Below the pieces are notes generated by a model. It was not told the origin of the DNA, did not search any database, and saw nothing but the letters and a program-made list of their open reading frames with translations. Positions 45,803 through 55,860 of a stretch of DNA of 64,000 nt are shown one piece after another; within the stretch, counting starts at the first letter, position 1; each line of letters begins with the position of its first letter. This DNA comes from Thermocrispum municipale DSM 44069 (GTDB lineage Bacteria; Actinomycetota; Actinomycetes; Mycobacteriales; Pseudonocardiaceae). The DNA lies in assembly GCF_000427825.1 (NCBI RefSeq), contig NZ_ATYT01000005.1, positions 248,001 to 312,000 of the forward strand, read 5' to 3'. The translations under genes and the position numbers were made by a program.

Positions 45803-46302
45803 GGGTCTACCTACCGGCGACCGTGAGCATGCTGCGCGAGCTCGCCGCGAAGGGGGAGCTCGCCCCGGTCGACGGCACGGCTTTCGCGCTGACGCCCACG
45901 TTGCGGGAATTCTACACCGGCGGCACCGACGAGGAGCTGGAGTACATCGCGTTGCTGGAAGCGGCGCGGGCTTCGCTGCGCCTGGTGGCCGCCGAGCTCG
46001 ACGCCGGAACCACCGACCCGCCGCGTCGTGCCGTGGTCGCGGCCGACACCGACGCCGTGCAGCTGCGGCCGGATCTGGACTCGGCGGTGGTACGGGTGTC
46101 CGGGGCCGTGCCGATGAGCGCGGTGGCCGCGGTACACGTCGACGCGGCCGAGGCCGAGGAGGCCGTGCGCGCCGCGACCGAGGTCATCGACCAGGCCGAT
46201 CTCGGCGACGACGACGCGGAGTTCGTGCTGGGCGACGCCGAGGACCACGAGCTCGCCTGGTACGCGCCGCAGGAGCTGCCGTTCCTGCTCGAACTGCTCT
46301 GA
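45799..46302 (+). CDS. DUF6912-like protein (Rv3231c type)
   Basis: 167 residues from ATG 45799, overlapping the acyltransferase stop (ATGA). It has the pattern MRVYLPATVSMLRELAAKGEL, FALTPTLREFYTGGTDEELEYIALLEAARASLRL, VVAADTDAVQLRPDLDSAVVRV, and an acidic end with LAWYAPQELPFLLELL. It resembles Rv3231c, a conserved actinomycete protein of unknown function that sits next to tgs-like genes. Cytosolic, no transmembrane segments. Confidence 0.82.
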   Translation: MRVYLPATVSMLRELAAKGELAPVDGTAFALTPTLREFYTGGTDEELEYIALLEAARASLRLVAAELDAGTTDPPRRAVVAADTDAVQLRPDLDSAVVRVSGAVPMSAVAAVHVDAAEAEEAVRAATEVIDQADLGDDDAEFVLGDAEDHELAWYAPQELPFLLELL

Positions 46303-46428
46303 GTCGTTGTTCGGTCGGACAATGCTGCTCAGGTGGCGTAGTCCGAGTGAACAAGCGCGCGGCGGGGTGAGGCGTGCCACGATGGGGGCAAGCCCACAAG
46401 GCACCGGAACCCTCAGGGAGAGAGCGCC

Positions 46429-48057
<1,629 letters not shown>

Positions 48058-48061
48058 CCAC

Positions 48062-48108
48062 GAACGAAAGACCCCGCACCGGTTGTCGGTGCGGGGTCTT
48101 TCTCGTTC
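48062..48108. terminator. Strong bidirectional terminator between pruA and lipoprotein gene
   Basis: A perfect 15 bp stem (48067-48081 with 48087-48101), AAAGACCCCGCACCG with its complement, and a GTTGT loop. A-rich and T-rich ends suit both convergent genes; outer GAACG/CGTTC arms extend it. Confidence 0.9.
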
Positions 48109-48126
48109 AGACCGTGATCGGTTCGA

Positions 48127-49044
48127 TCAGTTCGGCGTGCTGGGCGGGGTGGAGCCCATGCCACCCATGCCCGGCATCGAGTCGCTGACCTGGTCCTGCG
48201 GCGGCGCCTGGATGTTGACCGGCGCGCCCCAGTCGGTGTACTTGGCGACCATCTTGGCCTGGTCCATGCCTTCCGGCAGCTGCTGGCCGGACTGGCTGGC
48301 CACGTCCTTCATGATCTTGCCGAGGTTCATCTCGATCTGCACCGGAAGGTTGTCGGCGTTGAGGTAGACGTCCATCGGCACCGAGTCGATGTTCATGCCC
48401 TGCGGCATCTGCTGGCCCATCTTCTGGGCGAGCTTGGCGAAGTCCAGCTCCACCGAGTACTTGGTGGCGGGCTGGCCGTCCACCTCGGTCTGCTCGGTGG
48501 CGTTGATCTTGCCGTTCTCCTTGATCATCTCAAGGGTCTTGGCCGGGTCGGAGAACTCCATCGACTGGCTGAACTGGGCGCCCTGGCCACCCTCCAGCTG
48601 ATCGATGGGCATCTTCATCCACGGCTTGGACGCATCGGCACCCGGCATGCCTTCCGGCATCTTGATGTAGACGGTCTTGTCGACCATGACCATCTCCATC
48701 TTCAGGTCCTTGGGGGCGGACGACCCCGCACCTGGGATGTTCATGTTCATGGTCATGTTCATGGCCATCTTGGTGTTCTCGCCGGCGTACTCGGCTTCAC
48801 CGTCGGCCTTCATGGACAACATCGAGCCCATGGCCATGTCCATGGTGAACTTCGATGTCTTGGCCTTCGCAGTGCCCTCTTTCGCGGCGTTGATGAGGCT
48901 CTGCGCGTCGTTGAAGACACCGCTCTGACCGGTGTTCTGGCTCTGGCCGTTGTCCCCGGTCGGGGTGCCCCCCTCGTTATCGCCGCAGGCGCCGACCGTC
49001 AGCGCCAATGCGAGCGCGCCGGCGGCGATGAGTGCCTTCCGCAT
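48127..49044 (-). CDS. Lipoprotein, LppX/LolA-like fold (paralog 1)
   Basis: 305 residues. The lipobox LTVGAC places the lipid cysteine at residue 20. The body is methionine-rich (KMAMNMTMNMNIPG, MGQQMPQGMN) and alternates in the way of a LolA-like half-barrel: ADGEAEYAG, DKTVYIKMPEGMPGAD, KPWMKMPI, then GQPATKYSVELDFAKLAQKM, VYLNADNLPVQIEMNLG, and a final YTDWGAPVNIQAPPQDQVSDSMPG. Such actinomycete lipoproteins may carry lipids across the periplasm. First of three tandem paralogs sharing the DWGxxVxIxAPPxDxxSD ending. The unusually high Met content could reflect a hydrophobic ligand groove. Confidence 0.85.
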   Translation of the reverse strand: MRKALIAAGALALALTVGACGDNEGGTPTGDNGQSQNTGQSGVFNDAQSLINAAKEGTAKAKTSKFTMDMAMGSMLSMKADGEAEYAGENTKMAMNMTMNMNIPGAGSSAPKDLKMEMVMVDKTVYIKMPEGMPGADASKPWMKMPIDQLEGGQGAQFSQSMEFSDPAKTLEMIKENGKINATEQTEVDGQPATKYSVELDFAKLAQKMGQQMPQGMNIDSVPMDVYLNADNLPVQIEMNLGKIMKDVASQSGQQLPEGMDQAKMVAKYTDWGAPVNIQAPPQDQVSDSMPGMGGMGSTPPSTPN

Positions 49045-49176
49045 GTGGGTCTCCCTCTATGTATTTGCTCGTGTCTGGGCATTGGACGTGCCCGAGCACC
49101 TGTCAGGTTTCCATGGACTGGAGATCGTGGCGACTCGGGGGTCTGTGTGTTGACGCACCCCGTCCGGGTTCGGCGC

Positions 49177-50046
49177 TCAACCACCCATTCCAGGGATCGG
49201 CTGGTCGCTGATCTCGTCGGCGGGTGGCGCTTCGACCTGGACCTCGTTGCCCCAGTCGGTGAAGTCCATCTGCATGTAGGCCTCGTCGAAGCTCACCCCG
49301 TCGGGAAGATTTCCCTCCCCGCCCGCTTGCTCGATGGCCTGCTCGACCACCTCGCGGAAGTCGATGTACAGCCGCGCGGGCAAGTCCTGCTCGTCCAGGT
49401 AGATGTCGACCGGGATGGCGTCGAGGTCGAACTGCGACATGCCCGGCATGCTCTCCAGGTTGCCGCCGTAGTTCTCCAGCACCTTCTGGAAGTCGACCTC
49501 GAAGCTGTACTTGGTCGCCGAGCGGTTGTTGACCGACACCCCGGTCTCGGTGTCCACCAGTTCGCCGGATTCCTTGAGCATTTCGATCATCTTGCTCGGG
49601 TCGGTGGACTGCAGGTACCTGTCGACGTCGAGGGTCGAGCCGGGCACCTGCTCGGCCACGCTCGTCTTGTGCCACGGCTTGTTCTCGTCGACCATCCCGC
49701 CGGGCAGGTTGGTGGGCAGCTTCAGGTAGAGGTCCTCGCCGATCTGGCGCGCCTCCATCTCCATCGGCTCCGCGCCCCCGCCCAGTGCGCCCACGTCGAT
49801 CGACATGGTCATCTGGGTGCGTGGATCGGAGCTGTCGTAGCTGCTCGCGCCCTCGCCGGTCATGCCGAGCGGGCCGACCTTCATGGTCAGGGTGAAGGCG
49901 GTTGACTTGACTTTCTCCGTGCTGGCCGTCGCGGCCCGGACCAAACTGTCGGCGTCCTGGTACTTGCCGTCACCGACACCGCCGCACGCACTCAGGGCCA
50001 GCGCGAGCGCAAGCCCCCCTGCCGCTGTGATGAGCGCTTTACGCAC
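49177..50046 (-). CDS. Lipoprotein, LppX/LolA-like fold (paralog 2)
   Basis: 289 residues from GTG 50046 with GGGAG upstream. The lipobox is LALSAC (Cys21), followed by GGVGDGKYQDADSLVRAA. The LolA-like pattern continues through GEDLYLKLPTNLPGG, KPWHKTSV, SATKYSFEVDFQKVLENYGG and YMQMDFTDWGNEVQVEAPPADEISDQPIPG. It is much closer to paralog 3 than to paralog 1: STDPSKMIE, DTETGVSV and the whole C terminus are nearly shared. The three probably arose by two rounds of tandem duplication. Role unknown; lipid handling or a surface function is inferred from the fold. Confidence 0.85.
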   Translation of the reverse strand: MRKALITAAGGLALALALSACGGVGDGKYQDADSLVRAATASTEKVKSTAFTLTMKVGPLGMTGEGASSYDSSDPRTQMTMSIDVGALGGGAEPMEMEARQIGEDLYLKLPTNLPGGMVDENKPWHKTSVAEQVPGSTLDVDRYLQSTDPSKMIEMLKESGELVDTETGVSVNNRSATKYSFEVDFQKVLENYGGNLESMPGMSQFDLDAIPVDIYLDEQDLPARLYIDFREVVEQAIEQAGGEGNLPDGVSFDEAYMQMDFTDWGNEVQVEAPPADEISDQPIPGMGG

Positions 50047-50235
50047 GCTGACTCCCTGATGGCGTTGTGATTGTCCGATGTTCTGACGCGTGAAAAGGGT
50101 CATCGGTTTCCTGTACTACGCAATCGGCGCATCCAACGCGTCGCGTCACTGTCCGGCCACGGGAATCGGACGTGCATTCGGGGCCGGCGCGAGCCGCGCA
50201 GCGGCCCTCGCCGACCCCAGCGGCAGGATTTGCGT

Positions 50236-51107
50236 TCAGTTGTCCAATCCGGGAAACGGTTCGTCGCTGATCTCGTCGGCAGGCGGTGGCTCGATGTGGA
50301 CCTCGTTGCCCCAGTCGGTGAAGTCCATCTGCATGTAGGCCTCGTCGAAGTTCACCCCGTCGGGCACGGTGTCTTGGCCACCGACCTGCTCGATCATCTG
50401 CTCGAACATCGTGCTGAAGTCGATGCGCACGCGCGCAGGAAGGTCCCGGTCGTCCAGATACACGTCCAGTGGGATGGCGTCCAGCTCGAGCTGGGCAAGT
50501 TCCTCGGCGTTGTCGAGACCGGCGCCGTAGGTCTGCAGCACCTTCCGGAAGTCGACCTCGAACCGGTACTTGGTGGCCGACCGCCCGTTGACCGACGCCC
50601 CGGTCTCGGTGTCCACCAGATCGGCGGATTCCTTGAGCGCCTCGATCATCTTGCTCGGGTCGGTGGATTGCAGGAACTGGTCGACATCCATGTTCCAGCC
50701 GGTCAGCTCGGACAGGGTCGTCCGATACCACGGCTTGCCCTCGTCCGCCGGGGTCCCGGTCAGCTCGCTGGGCATCTTCACGTAGACGTCCTCGCCGAGC
50801 TGGCGCATTTCCAACTCGATGGTGCCGGTGCCGTTGACACCGTTCAGTGCCCCCATGTTCATGGACATGGTCATCATGGAGCGGGGTTCGCCACCTTCGA
50901 CGCCGGCCGCACCTTCTCCGGTGGCGGTCACCGGGCCGAACTTCATGGACATGGTGACCGCGTTGGATTCGAACTTCTCGGTGCTGGATTTCGCGGCCCG
51001 GACCAGGCTGTCCGCGTCCTGGTACTTGCCGTCACCGACACCGCCGCATGAACTCAGGGCCAGCGCAAGCGCGAGCCCCCTGCCACCTTGATGAGTGCTG
51101 TCCGCAC
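50236..51107 (-). pseudogene. Lipoprotein paralog 3, frameshifted in its signal peptide
   Basis: From 51075 to 50236 the frame encodes LALALALSSC, the lipobox, then GGVGDGKYQDADSLVRAAKSS and the rest of a full lipoprotein ending DEPFPGLDN. The GTG start homologous to paralog 2 lies at 51107, but the run of G on the coding strand (C5 at 51076-51080) has five bases against six in paralog 2 (50014-50019). The start frame therefore runs into a stop within 18 codons. No other start precedes the lipobox; the first in-frame start, ATG 50952, would give a protein without a signal. It may be a pseudogene, a phase-variable switch or a sequencing error. The remainder has intact codon use, so loss would be recent. 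Confidence 0.8.
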
Positions 51108-51203
51108 GCTGACCCCCAAAGACGTTTCGCTCGTCCGATGACGCGACCCGTGGACCGGGCCGTCGGTCCCGTCCTACGGGGTCGCCGTATCGAACGCGTC
51201 TCG

Positions 51204-52220
51204 TCAGCGTCCGGCGACGGTATCCGTACCGGTTCGCGAGGCCAGCAGTCTGCGCAGCGAGCCGAGCCGCACAGCGGGCACCGCACCCTCGCTGACCAGC
51301 GTGTCCAGCGCACAGTCCGGATCGGTGGGTGGCCCGAGATGCCCGCAGTTCGGTGGGCAGTGTTCGGCCGCCTCGGCGAACTCCTCGAACGACTTCACGA
51401 TGTCGTCCGCGGTCACGTGCGCGAGCCCGAACGACCGCACACCCGGGGTGTCGACGACCCAGCCGCCTTCGTCGCCGGGCAGCGGCAACGCCACGGCTGC
51501 CACCGACGTGTGCCTGCCCTTGCCGACCGCGCTGACCTCGGCGGTGGTCAGGTCCGCGTCCGGGACCAGCCGGTTGACCAGCGTGGACTTACCCACCCCG
51601 GAGTGTCCGACCAGCGCGGTGACGTGCCCGGCGAGCAGCTCGCGCAGCTCGTCCAAGGGATGGTCCACGCTGGTCACCAGCGACGGAACGTTCAAGTCGG
51701 CGTAGTACTCCAGCACCTCGTCCGGGTCGGCCAGGTCCGCCTTGGTCAAGCACAGCACCGGCTGCAAACCACCGGTGTAGCAGGCGACCAGACAGCGGTC
51801 GATGAAACCGGTCCTGGGCGGGGGATCGGCCAACGCGGTGACGATCAGCAGCTGCTCGGCGTTCGCCACCACGACGCGCTCGTAGGGGTCGGTGTCGTCG
51901 GCGGTCCTGCGCAGGACGCTGCGCCGGTCGTGCACCCGAACGATGCGTGCCAACGTGCCCGGCTTGCCGCTGATGTCGCCGACCAGACCGACCGAGTCAC
52001 CGACCACGATCGGCGTGCGACCGAGCTCGCGGGCTCGCATGGCGACGACCAGGCGCTCCGGGTCACCGTCCACAGCGCACGTCCACCGGCCCCGATCCAC
52101 CGCGGTCACCATGGCGGTGACGGCGTCCTCGTGCCGGGGTCGACGTTTGCTACGCGGACGGGACCCACGCCCAGGACGCACCCGTACGTCGGATTCGTCC
52201 AGTCTGGTCCAGTCGCGCAC
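51204..52220 (-). CDS. rsgA: Ribosome small-subunit GTPase RsgA
   Basis: 338 residues from GTG 52220. An N-terminal OB domain carries RTPIVVGDSVGLVGD. The circularly permuted GTPase follows: LCLTKADLAD (G4), then GHSGVGKSTLVNRL (G1) and VDTPGVRSFGL (G3). A C-terminal zinc knuckle reads HCPPNCGHLGPPTDPDCAL. It checks late 30S assembly. A -10-like TATCGT (minus strand, 52228-52233) sits 7 bases before the start, so it is probably leaderless; the frame from 52250 is less likely. Divergent from the SRAP gene, as Rv3228 and Rv3226c roughly are. Confidence 0.93.
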   Translation of the reverse strand: MRDWTRLDESDVRVRPGRGSRPRSKRRPRHEDAVTAMVTAVDRGRWTCAVDGDPERLVVAMRARELGRTPIVVGDSVGLVGDISGKPGTLARIVRVHDRRSVLRRTADDTDPYERVVVANAEQLLIVTALADPPPRTGFIDRCLVACYTGGLQPVLCLTKADLADPDEVLEYYADLNVPSLVTSVDHPLDELRELLAGHVTALVGHSGVGKSTLVNRLVPDADLTTAEVSAVGKGRHTSVAAVALPLPGDEGGWVVDTPGVRSFGLAHVTADDIVKSFEEFAEAAEHCPPNCGHLGPPTDPDCALDTLVSEGAVPAVRLGSLRRLLASRTGTDTVAGR

Positions 52221-52269
52221 GGTGGTTACGATAAGCGGCCAGGGTCGCATCGAGCAGAGGAGGACCGCG

Positions 52270-53049
52270 ATGTGTGGGCGTTATGCCGCCACGAAGGACC
52301 CGGCGACGCTGGTCAAGGAGTTCGACGCGGTCGACAACACGGAGGGAATGGCGCGGCCGGATCACAACGTGGCGCCGACCAAGAACGTCGTCACGGTGGT
52401 CGAACGGCACCCGCGTGACGCCGACGGCTCGGTGCTCGAGGACGAGCCTGCCCAACGCCGGCTCCGCGTCATGCGGTGGGGCCTGGTGCCGTTCTGGGCC
52501 AAGGACAAGTCCATCGGCGCCAAGATGATCAACACGCGGGCGGAGACGGCGGCGAGCAAGCCCGCGTTCCGCAAGGCGCTCAAGCGACACCGCTGCCTGG
52601 TGCCCGCCGACGGCTGGTACGAGTGGCAGCGGCTGGGCGAGAAGAAGGGCAAACAGCCGTACTTCATGACGCCGCGGGACGGCTCGTCGCTGGCGTTCGC
52701 AGGCATCTGGGAGACGTGGCGGGATCCGAAGGAGAAGGACGCGCCGCCGCTGGTCACCTGTTCGGTGCTGACGGTGGACGCGGTCGGCCCGCTCACCGAC
52801 ATTCACGACCGGATGCCGCTGGTGCTGTCCAAGGACGCCTGGCGGCAGTGGCTCGACCCGGACCTCGACGACGTCGCCGAGCTGCTGCAGCCGCCGCCGC
52901 TGCAGGTGGTCGACCAGCTCGAGCTGCGTCCGGTGTCGAACAAGGTGAACAGCGTCCGCAACAACGGCCCGGAACTGATCGAGCGGGTGGACCCCGCGCA
53001 GCAGCTGGACGAGGAGCCCGCGCTGTTCGACGCGCCCAATTCGGCATGA
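52270..53049 (+). CDS. SRAP (HMCES/YedK) abasic-site shielding protein
   Basis: 259 residues beginning MCGRY: Cys2 becomes the N-terminal residue and forms a thiazolidine with abasic sites in single-stranded DNA. Other family motifs: RPDHNVAPTKNV, MRWGLVPFWAKD, INTRAETAASKPAFRKALKRHRCLVPADGWYEW (with the active Glu), and LTDIHDRMPLVLSKDAW (the His). It protects stalled replication forks in other organisms. It ends by overlapping the next gene by 4 bases. The ATG at 52270 follows GAGGAGGACC. Confidence 0.94.
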   Translation: MCGRYAATKDPATLVKEFDAVDNTEGMARPDHNVAPTKNVVTVVERHPRDADGSVLEDEPAQRRLRVMRWGLVPFWAKDKSIGAKMINTRAETAASKPAFRKALKRHRCLVPADGWYEWQRLGEKKGKQPYFMTPRDGSSLAFAGIWETWRDPKEKDAPPLVTCSVLTVDAVGPLTDIHDRMPLVLSKDAWRQWLDPDLDDVAELLQPPPLQVVDQLELRPVSNKVNSVRNNGPELIERVDPAQQLDEEPALFDAPNSA

Positions 53050-53654
53050 CGCGGATCGCGATCGACACACCGTACGGTCCGGCCGCGGCCGAGCTGCACC
53101 TGGCGGAGTCGGGGTCGGCAGGCCTCATGCTCGGTCACGGCGCCGGTGGCGGCATCACGTCGGACGACCTGGTCGCGGTCACGCGGGCCGCTCAGGACGT
53201 CGGCGTGCACGTGGCGCTGGTCGAACAGCCGTATCGGGTGGCAGGAAGACGGAGTCCACCTCCGGCGAAGCGGCTCGACGAGGCGTGGCTGGCGGTCGCT
53301 CAGGCCGTGGCCGACCGGTTCGACGGGGCACCGCTGGTATTCGGCGGTCGCTCGTCCGGTGCGCGGGTGGCCTGCCGTACCGCGGAAGCCGGTGGTGCGG
53401 TCGCGGTGCTGTGCCTGGCGTTTCCGCTGACCCCGCCGTGGAATCCGCAGGCGAGCAGGCAGCCGGAGCTGGACGCGGTGCGGGTTCCGACGCTGGTGGT
53501 GCAGGGCGATGCCGACCATTTCGGGTGTCCTCAGGCCGGTCTCCACCACGAGATCCATGTGGTCAAGGGCAACCATTCACGGTTCGCGGACCTGCCGTCG
53601 GTGGCCCGCTACGTCGGCGAGTGGCTGACACGGGTGGTCCGTCCGGCGCAGTGA
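53046..53654 (+). CDS. Alpha/beta hydrolase (KANL3/Tex30-like)
   Basis: 202 residues. SAGLMLGHGAGGGITSDDLVAVTRAA gives the first strand and oxyanion loop; PLVFGGRSSGARVACRTA the nucleophile elbow with serine; PTLVVQGDADHFG the acid; and VVKGNHSRFADL the histidine. This short form fits the KANL3/Tex30 group of hydrolases; substrate unknown. Coupled to the SRAP gene by the ATGA overlap. Confidence 0.87.
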   Translation: MTRIAIDTPYGPAAAELHLAESGSAGLMLGHGAGGGITSDDLVAVTRAAQDVGVHVALVEQPYRVAGRRSPPPAKRLDEAWLAVAQAVADRFDGAPLVFGGRSSGARVACRTAEAGGAVAVLCLAFPLTPPWNPQASRQPELDAVRVPTLVVQGDADHFGCPQAGLHHEIHVVKGNHSRFADLPSVARYVGEWLTRVVRPAQ

Positions 53655-53692
53655 CGCCTCATCGTGACGTTGCACGCTTAGGGGACATCCGC

Positions 53693-53723
53693 TTGGCAAT
53701 GCCCTGACGTGGGCAGCTACCGT
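53693..53723 (+). promoter_or_regulatory. Promoter for the P450 gene
   Basis: TTGGCA (53693-53698), a 19-base spacer, then TACCGT (53718-53723). The -10 lies 6 bases before GTG 53730, indicating a leaderless transcript. Confidence 0.5.
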
Positions 53724-53729
53724 CGAGGT

Positions 53730-55025
53730 GTGTTGCGGATCAAGTCGAGACTGACCTCGTGGTTGACGCGGCTGTACCTGGCCAGGGCCGGACGCCGTGG
53801 GTTCAACCTGGAGAAGTTGCCGGAGCCGGCGCTGGTGCCGCTGCGGCGCAACGGCCTGGATCCGATCGAGAACCTGGGGGACATCCGCCGTCGTGAGCCG
53901 GTGAGCAGGCTACCCGTCCCGTTCGGTGTGAACATCTGGCTGGTCACCGGATATCCGGAGGCCAGGGCGGTGCTGAGCAACGTCAAGGCGTTCAGCAACG
54001 ACTTCGGCAACCTGGTCGGCAAGGCGCCAGGGGCCACCGCGGAGCAGAACCCAGGCGGTCTCGGCTTCGCGGATCCGCCGCACCACACCCGGCTGCGCAA
54101 GATGCTGCAGCCGGAGTTCACCGCGCGCAGGCTCAAGCGCCTGACGCCGAACATCGACGCGATCATCAAGCGGCAGTTGGACGAGATGGACGCGGCGGGC
54201 AAGGACGGTCGACCGGTCGATCTGGTCGAGCACTTCGCACTGCCGATCCCGTCGCTGGTGATCTGTGACCTGCTCGGCGTCGACTACGGCAGGCGCGACG
54301 AGTTCCAGCGCCTGGCCATGCAGCGATTCGACCTGCTCGGCGGGTCGATGGGTTCGCTCGGCGCGATCTCCGAGTCGCTCGACTTCCTGCTCGGGGTGGT
54401 GCGCGAACAGCGTAAGAACCCCGGCGACGACCTGCTCGGCATGATCATCCGCGAGCACGGCGACGACATCGAGGACCGGGAGCTCGCCGGTCTGGCCGAC
54501 GGCGTGCTCACCGGCGGCTTCGAAACCACCGCCAGCATGCTGGCGCTCGGCACCATGGTGGTGCTGCGTGACGCCGAAGCCCGCAGGATCGTGCTCGACG
54601 GCAACGCCGAGGACCCCGCCGTGCAGCGCTTCGTCGAGGAGTTGCTGCGCTACCTGACCGTGGTGCAGGTGGCGTTCCCGCGGTTCGCCAGGGAGGACAT
54701 CCAGGTCGGCGACAAGCTGATCAAGGAGGGCGACATGGTGGTCGTGTCGCTCAGCGGGGCGGACCGGCACGAGTCGCTCGGCGAGAACATGGACTCCTTC
54801 GACGCCGGACGAGAGCCGACCCAGCACCTGGCGTTCGGCTGGGGTCCGCACCGGTGCGTCGGCGCCGAACTGGCGAAGATGGAGCTGCGTGCGGCGTTCC
54901 CCGCGCTGCTGCAGCGCTTCCCGGACATGCGACTGGCGACACCGGAGGAGCAACTGGAGTTCCGGCAAGCATCGATCGTCTACGGGGTCGAGTCGCTGCC
55001 CGCGGTCCTGCGCCCGAACGACTAG
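53730..55025 (+). CDS. Cytochrome P450
   Basis: 431 residues from GTG 53730 (7 more if the in-frame GTG at 53709 is used). I-helix oxygen-binding region GVLTGGFETTASMLALG, K-helix ExxR in EELLRYLTVVQVAF, and the heme loop FGWGPHRCVGAELAKMELR with the cysteine ligand. No ferredoxin or reductase gene lies next to it. Substrate unknown; the absence of a gene cluster around it suggests housekeeping or detoxification use rather than antibiotic synthesis. Convergent with ybaK. Confidence 0.94.
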   Translation: MLRIKSRLTSWLTRLYLARAGRRGFNLEKLPEPALVPLRRNGLDPIENLGDIRRREPVSRLPVPFGVNIWLVTGYPEARAVLSNVKAFSNDFGNLVGKAPGATAEQNPGGLGFADPPHHTRLRKMLQPEFTARRLKRLTPNIDAIIKRQLDEMDAAGKDGRPVDLVEHFALPIPSLVICDLLGVDYGRRDEFQRLAMQRFDLLGGSMGSLGAISESLDFLLGVVREQRKNPGDDLLGMIIREHGDDIEDRELAGLADGVLTGGFETTASMLALGTMVVLRDAEARRIVLDGNAEDPAVQRFVEELLRYLTVVQVAFPRFAREDIQVGDKLIKEGDMVVVSLSGADRHESLGENMDSFDAGREPTQHLAFGWGPHRCVGAELAKMELRAAFPALLQRFPDMRLATPEEQLEFRQASIVYGVESLPAVLRPND

Positions 55026-55138
55026 CGGGCCTGGTCAGCCCGGGCGGCCCAGCGCCGTCTGCCCGTCAACTGCGCGGACCGGCACGCTCGGCCCTGGCCG
55101 ATCGACCGGGAAACCAACAGAACAAGGTGCCCGGCAAA

Positions 55139-55615
55139 CTAGCTCGCGATCGCCGCGACCGTCGCCGACGTCACCGCGATCAAGTCCGCCGGAGCCAGCT
55201 CGATCTCGAGCCCGCGCCTGCCCGCCGAGCAGTACACCGTCGGCCAGTCGTGCACCGACTCGTCGACGACCAGCGGTAGCCGGCTGCGTTGCCCGAGGGG
55301 CGAAATGCCGCCCACTACGTATCCGGCGGCGCGTTGCGCCGCCGCGGGATCGGCCATCTTCGCCCGCTTGCCACCGGCTGCCGCCGCCAGCGCCTTGAGG
55401 TTCAGCTGGTGCGTCACCGGCACTACGCCGACGGTGAGCTTGCCGTCGACCTCGGCCACCAGCGTCTTGAACACGCGCCCGGGCTCGACGCCGAGGGCCT
55501 CGGCGGCTTCCAGTCCGTACGACTCCGCCGCCGGGTCGTGCTCGTAGGCGTGCACCGAGTGTTTGATCTTGCGTTTGGCCAGCATCGTGGTGGCCGGGGT
55601 GCCTTTGCCCGCCAT
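55139..55615 (-). CDS. ybaK: Cys-tRNA(Pro)/Cys-tRNA(Cys) deacylase YbaK
   Basis: 158 residues of the YbaK/EbsC editing family. [52 protein letters not shown] carries the conserved lysine of the active site, followed by [24 protein letters not shown] and the [16 protein letters not shown] strand. It hydrolyses mischarged Cys-tRNA(Pro). A TAGGCT on the minus strand (55624-55629) is 8 bases before ATG 55615, a possible leaderless promoter. Its promoter region abuts that of the sigma factor gene. Confidence 0.92.
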   Translation of the reverse strand: MAGKGTPATTMLAKRKIKHSVHAYEHDPAAESYGLEAAEALGVEPGRVFKTLVAEVDGKLTVGVVPVTHQLNLKALAAAAGGKRAKMADPAAAQRAAGYVVGGISPLGQRSRLPLVVDESVHDWPTVYCSAGRRGLEIELAPADLIAVTSATVAAIAS

Positions 55616-55645
55616 GGATGCGCAGCCTAGCCAGCACCGGCGCGG

Positions 55646-55671
55646 GGAATTTCCGCCGGGCCCGCGGCGTT
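55646..55671 (+). promoter_or_regulatory. SigR/SigH-type autoregulatory promoter
   Basis: GGAAT (55646-55650), exactly 18 bases, then GTT (55669-55671). This equals the known SigR/SigH promoter pattern GGAAT-N18-GTT. Transcription would begin near 55678-55681, right at GTG 55681. Confidence 0.88.
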
Positions 55672-55860
55672 GTATCCGGCGTGATCACCGAAACCCGGCC
55701 GACCAACCCGCGAGGGCAATCTCGTCGTGCTTCGAAGCGCGGTCCGGCCACACCGCGCGTATCCTCGGCACCGTCGTCGGCGAGCCCGGGGACGGGCCTG
55801 GGGACGCATCACGAGTGCACGGTGCGTCGTGGGCCGGGAGCGGCAACGGAAAGGACCGGT

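Noticed and set aside
51060-51107. A separate short peptide gene starting at GTG 51107
   Set aside because: The 17-codon frame is the frameshifted signal peptide of the third lipoprotein and matches its paralog base for base apart from the deletion.
53730-55025. P450 as part of a natural-product cluster
   Set aside because: The flanking genes are housekeeping (SRAP, YbaK, SigR); no biosynthetic core enzyme is present.
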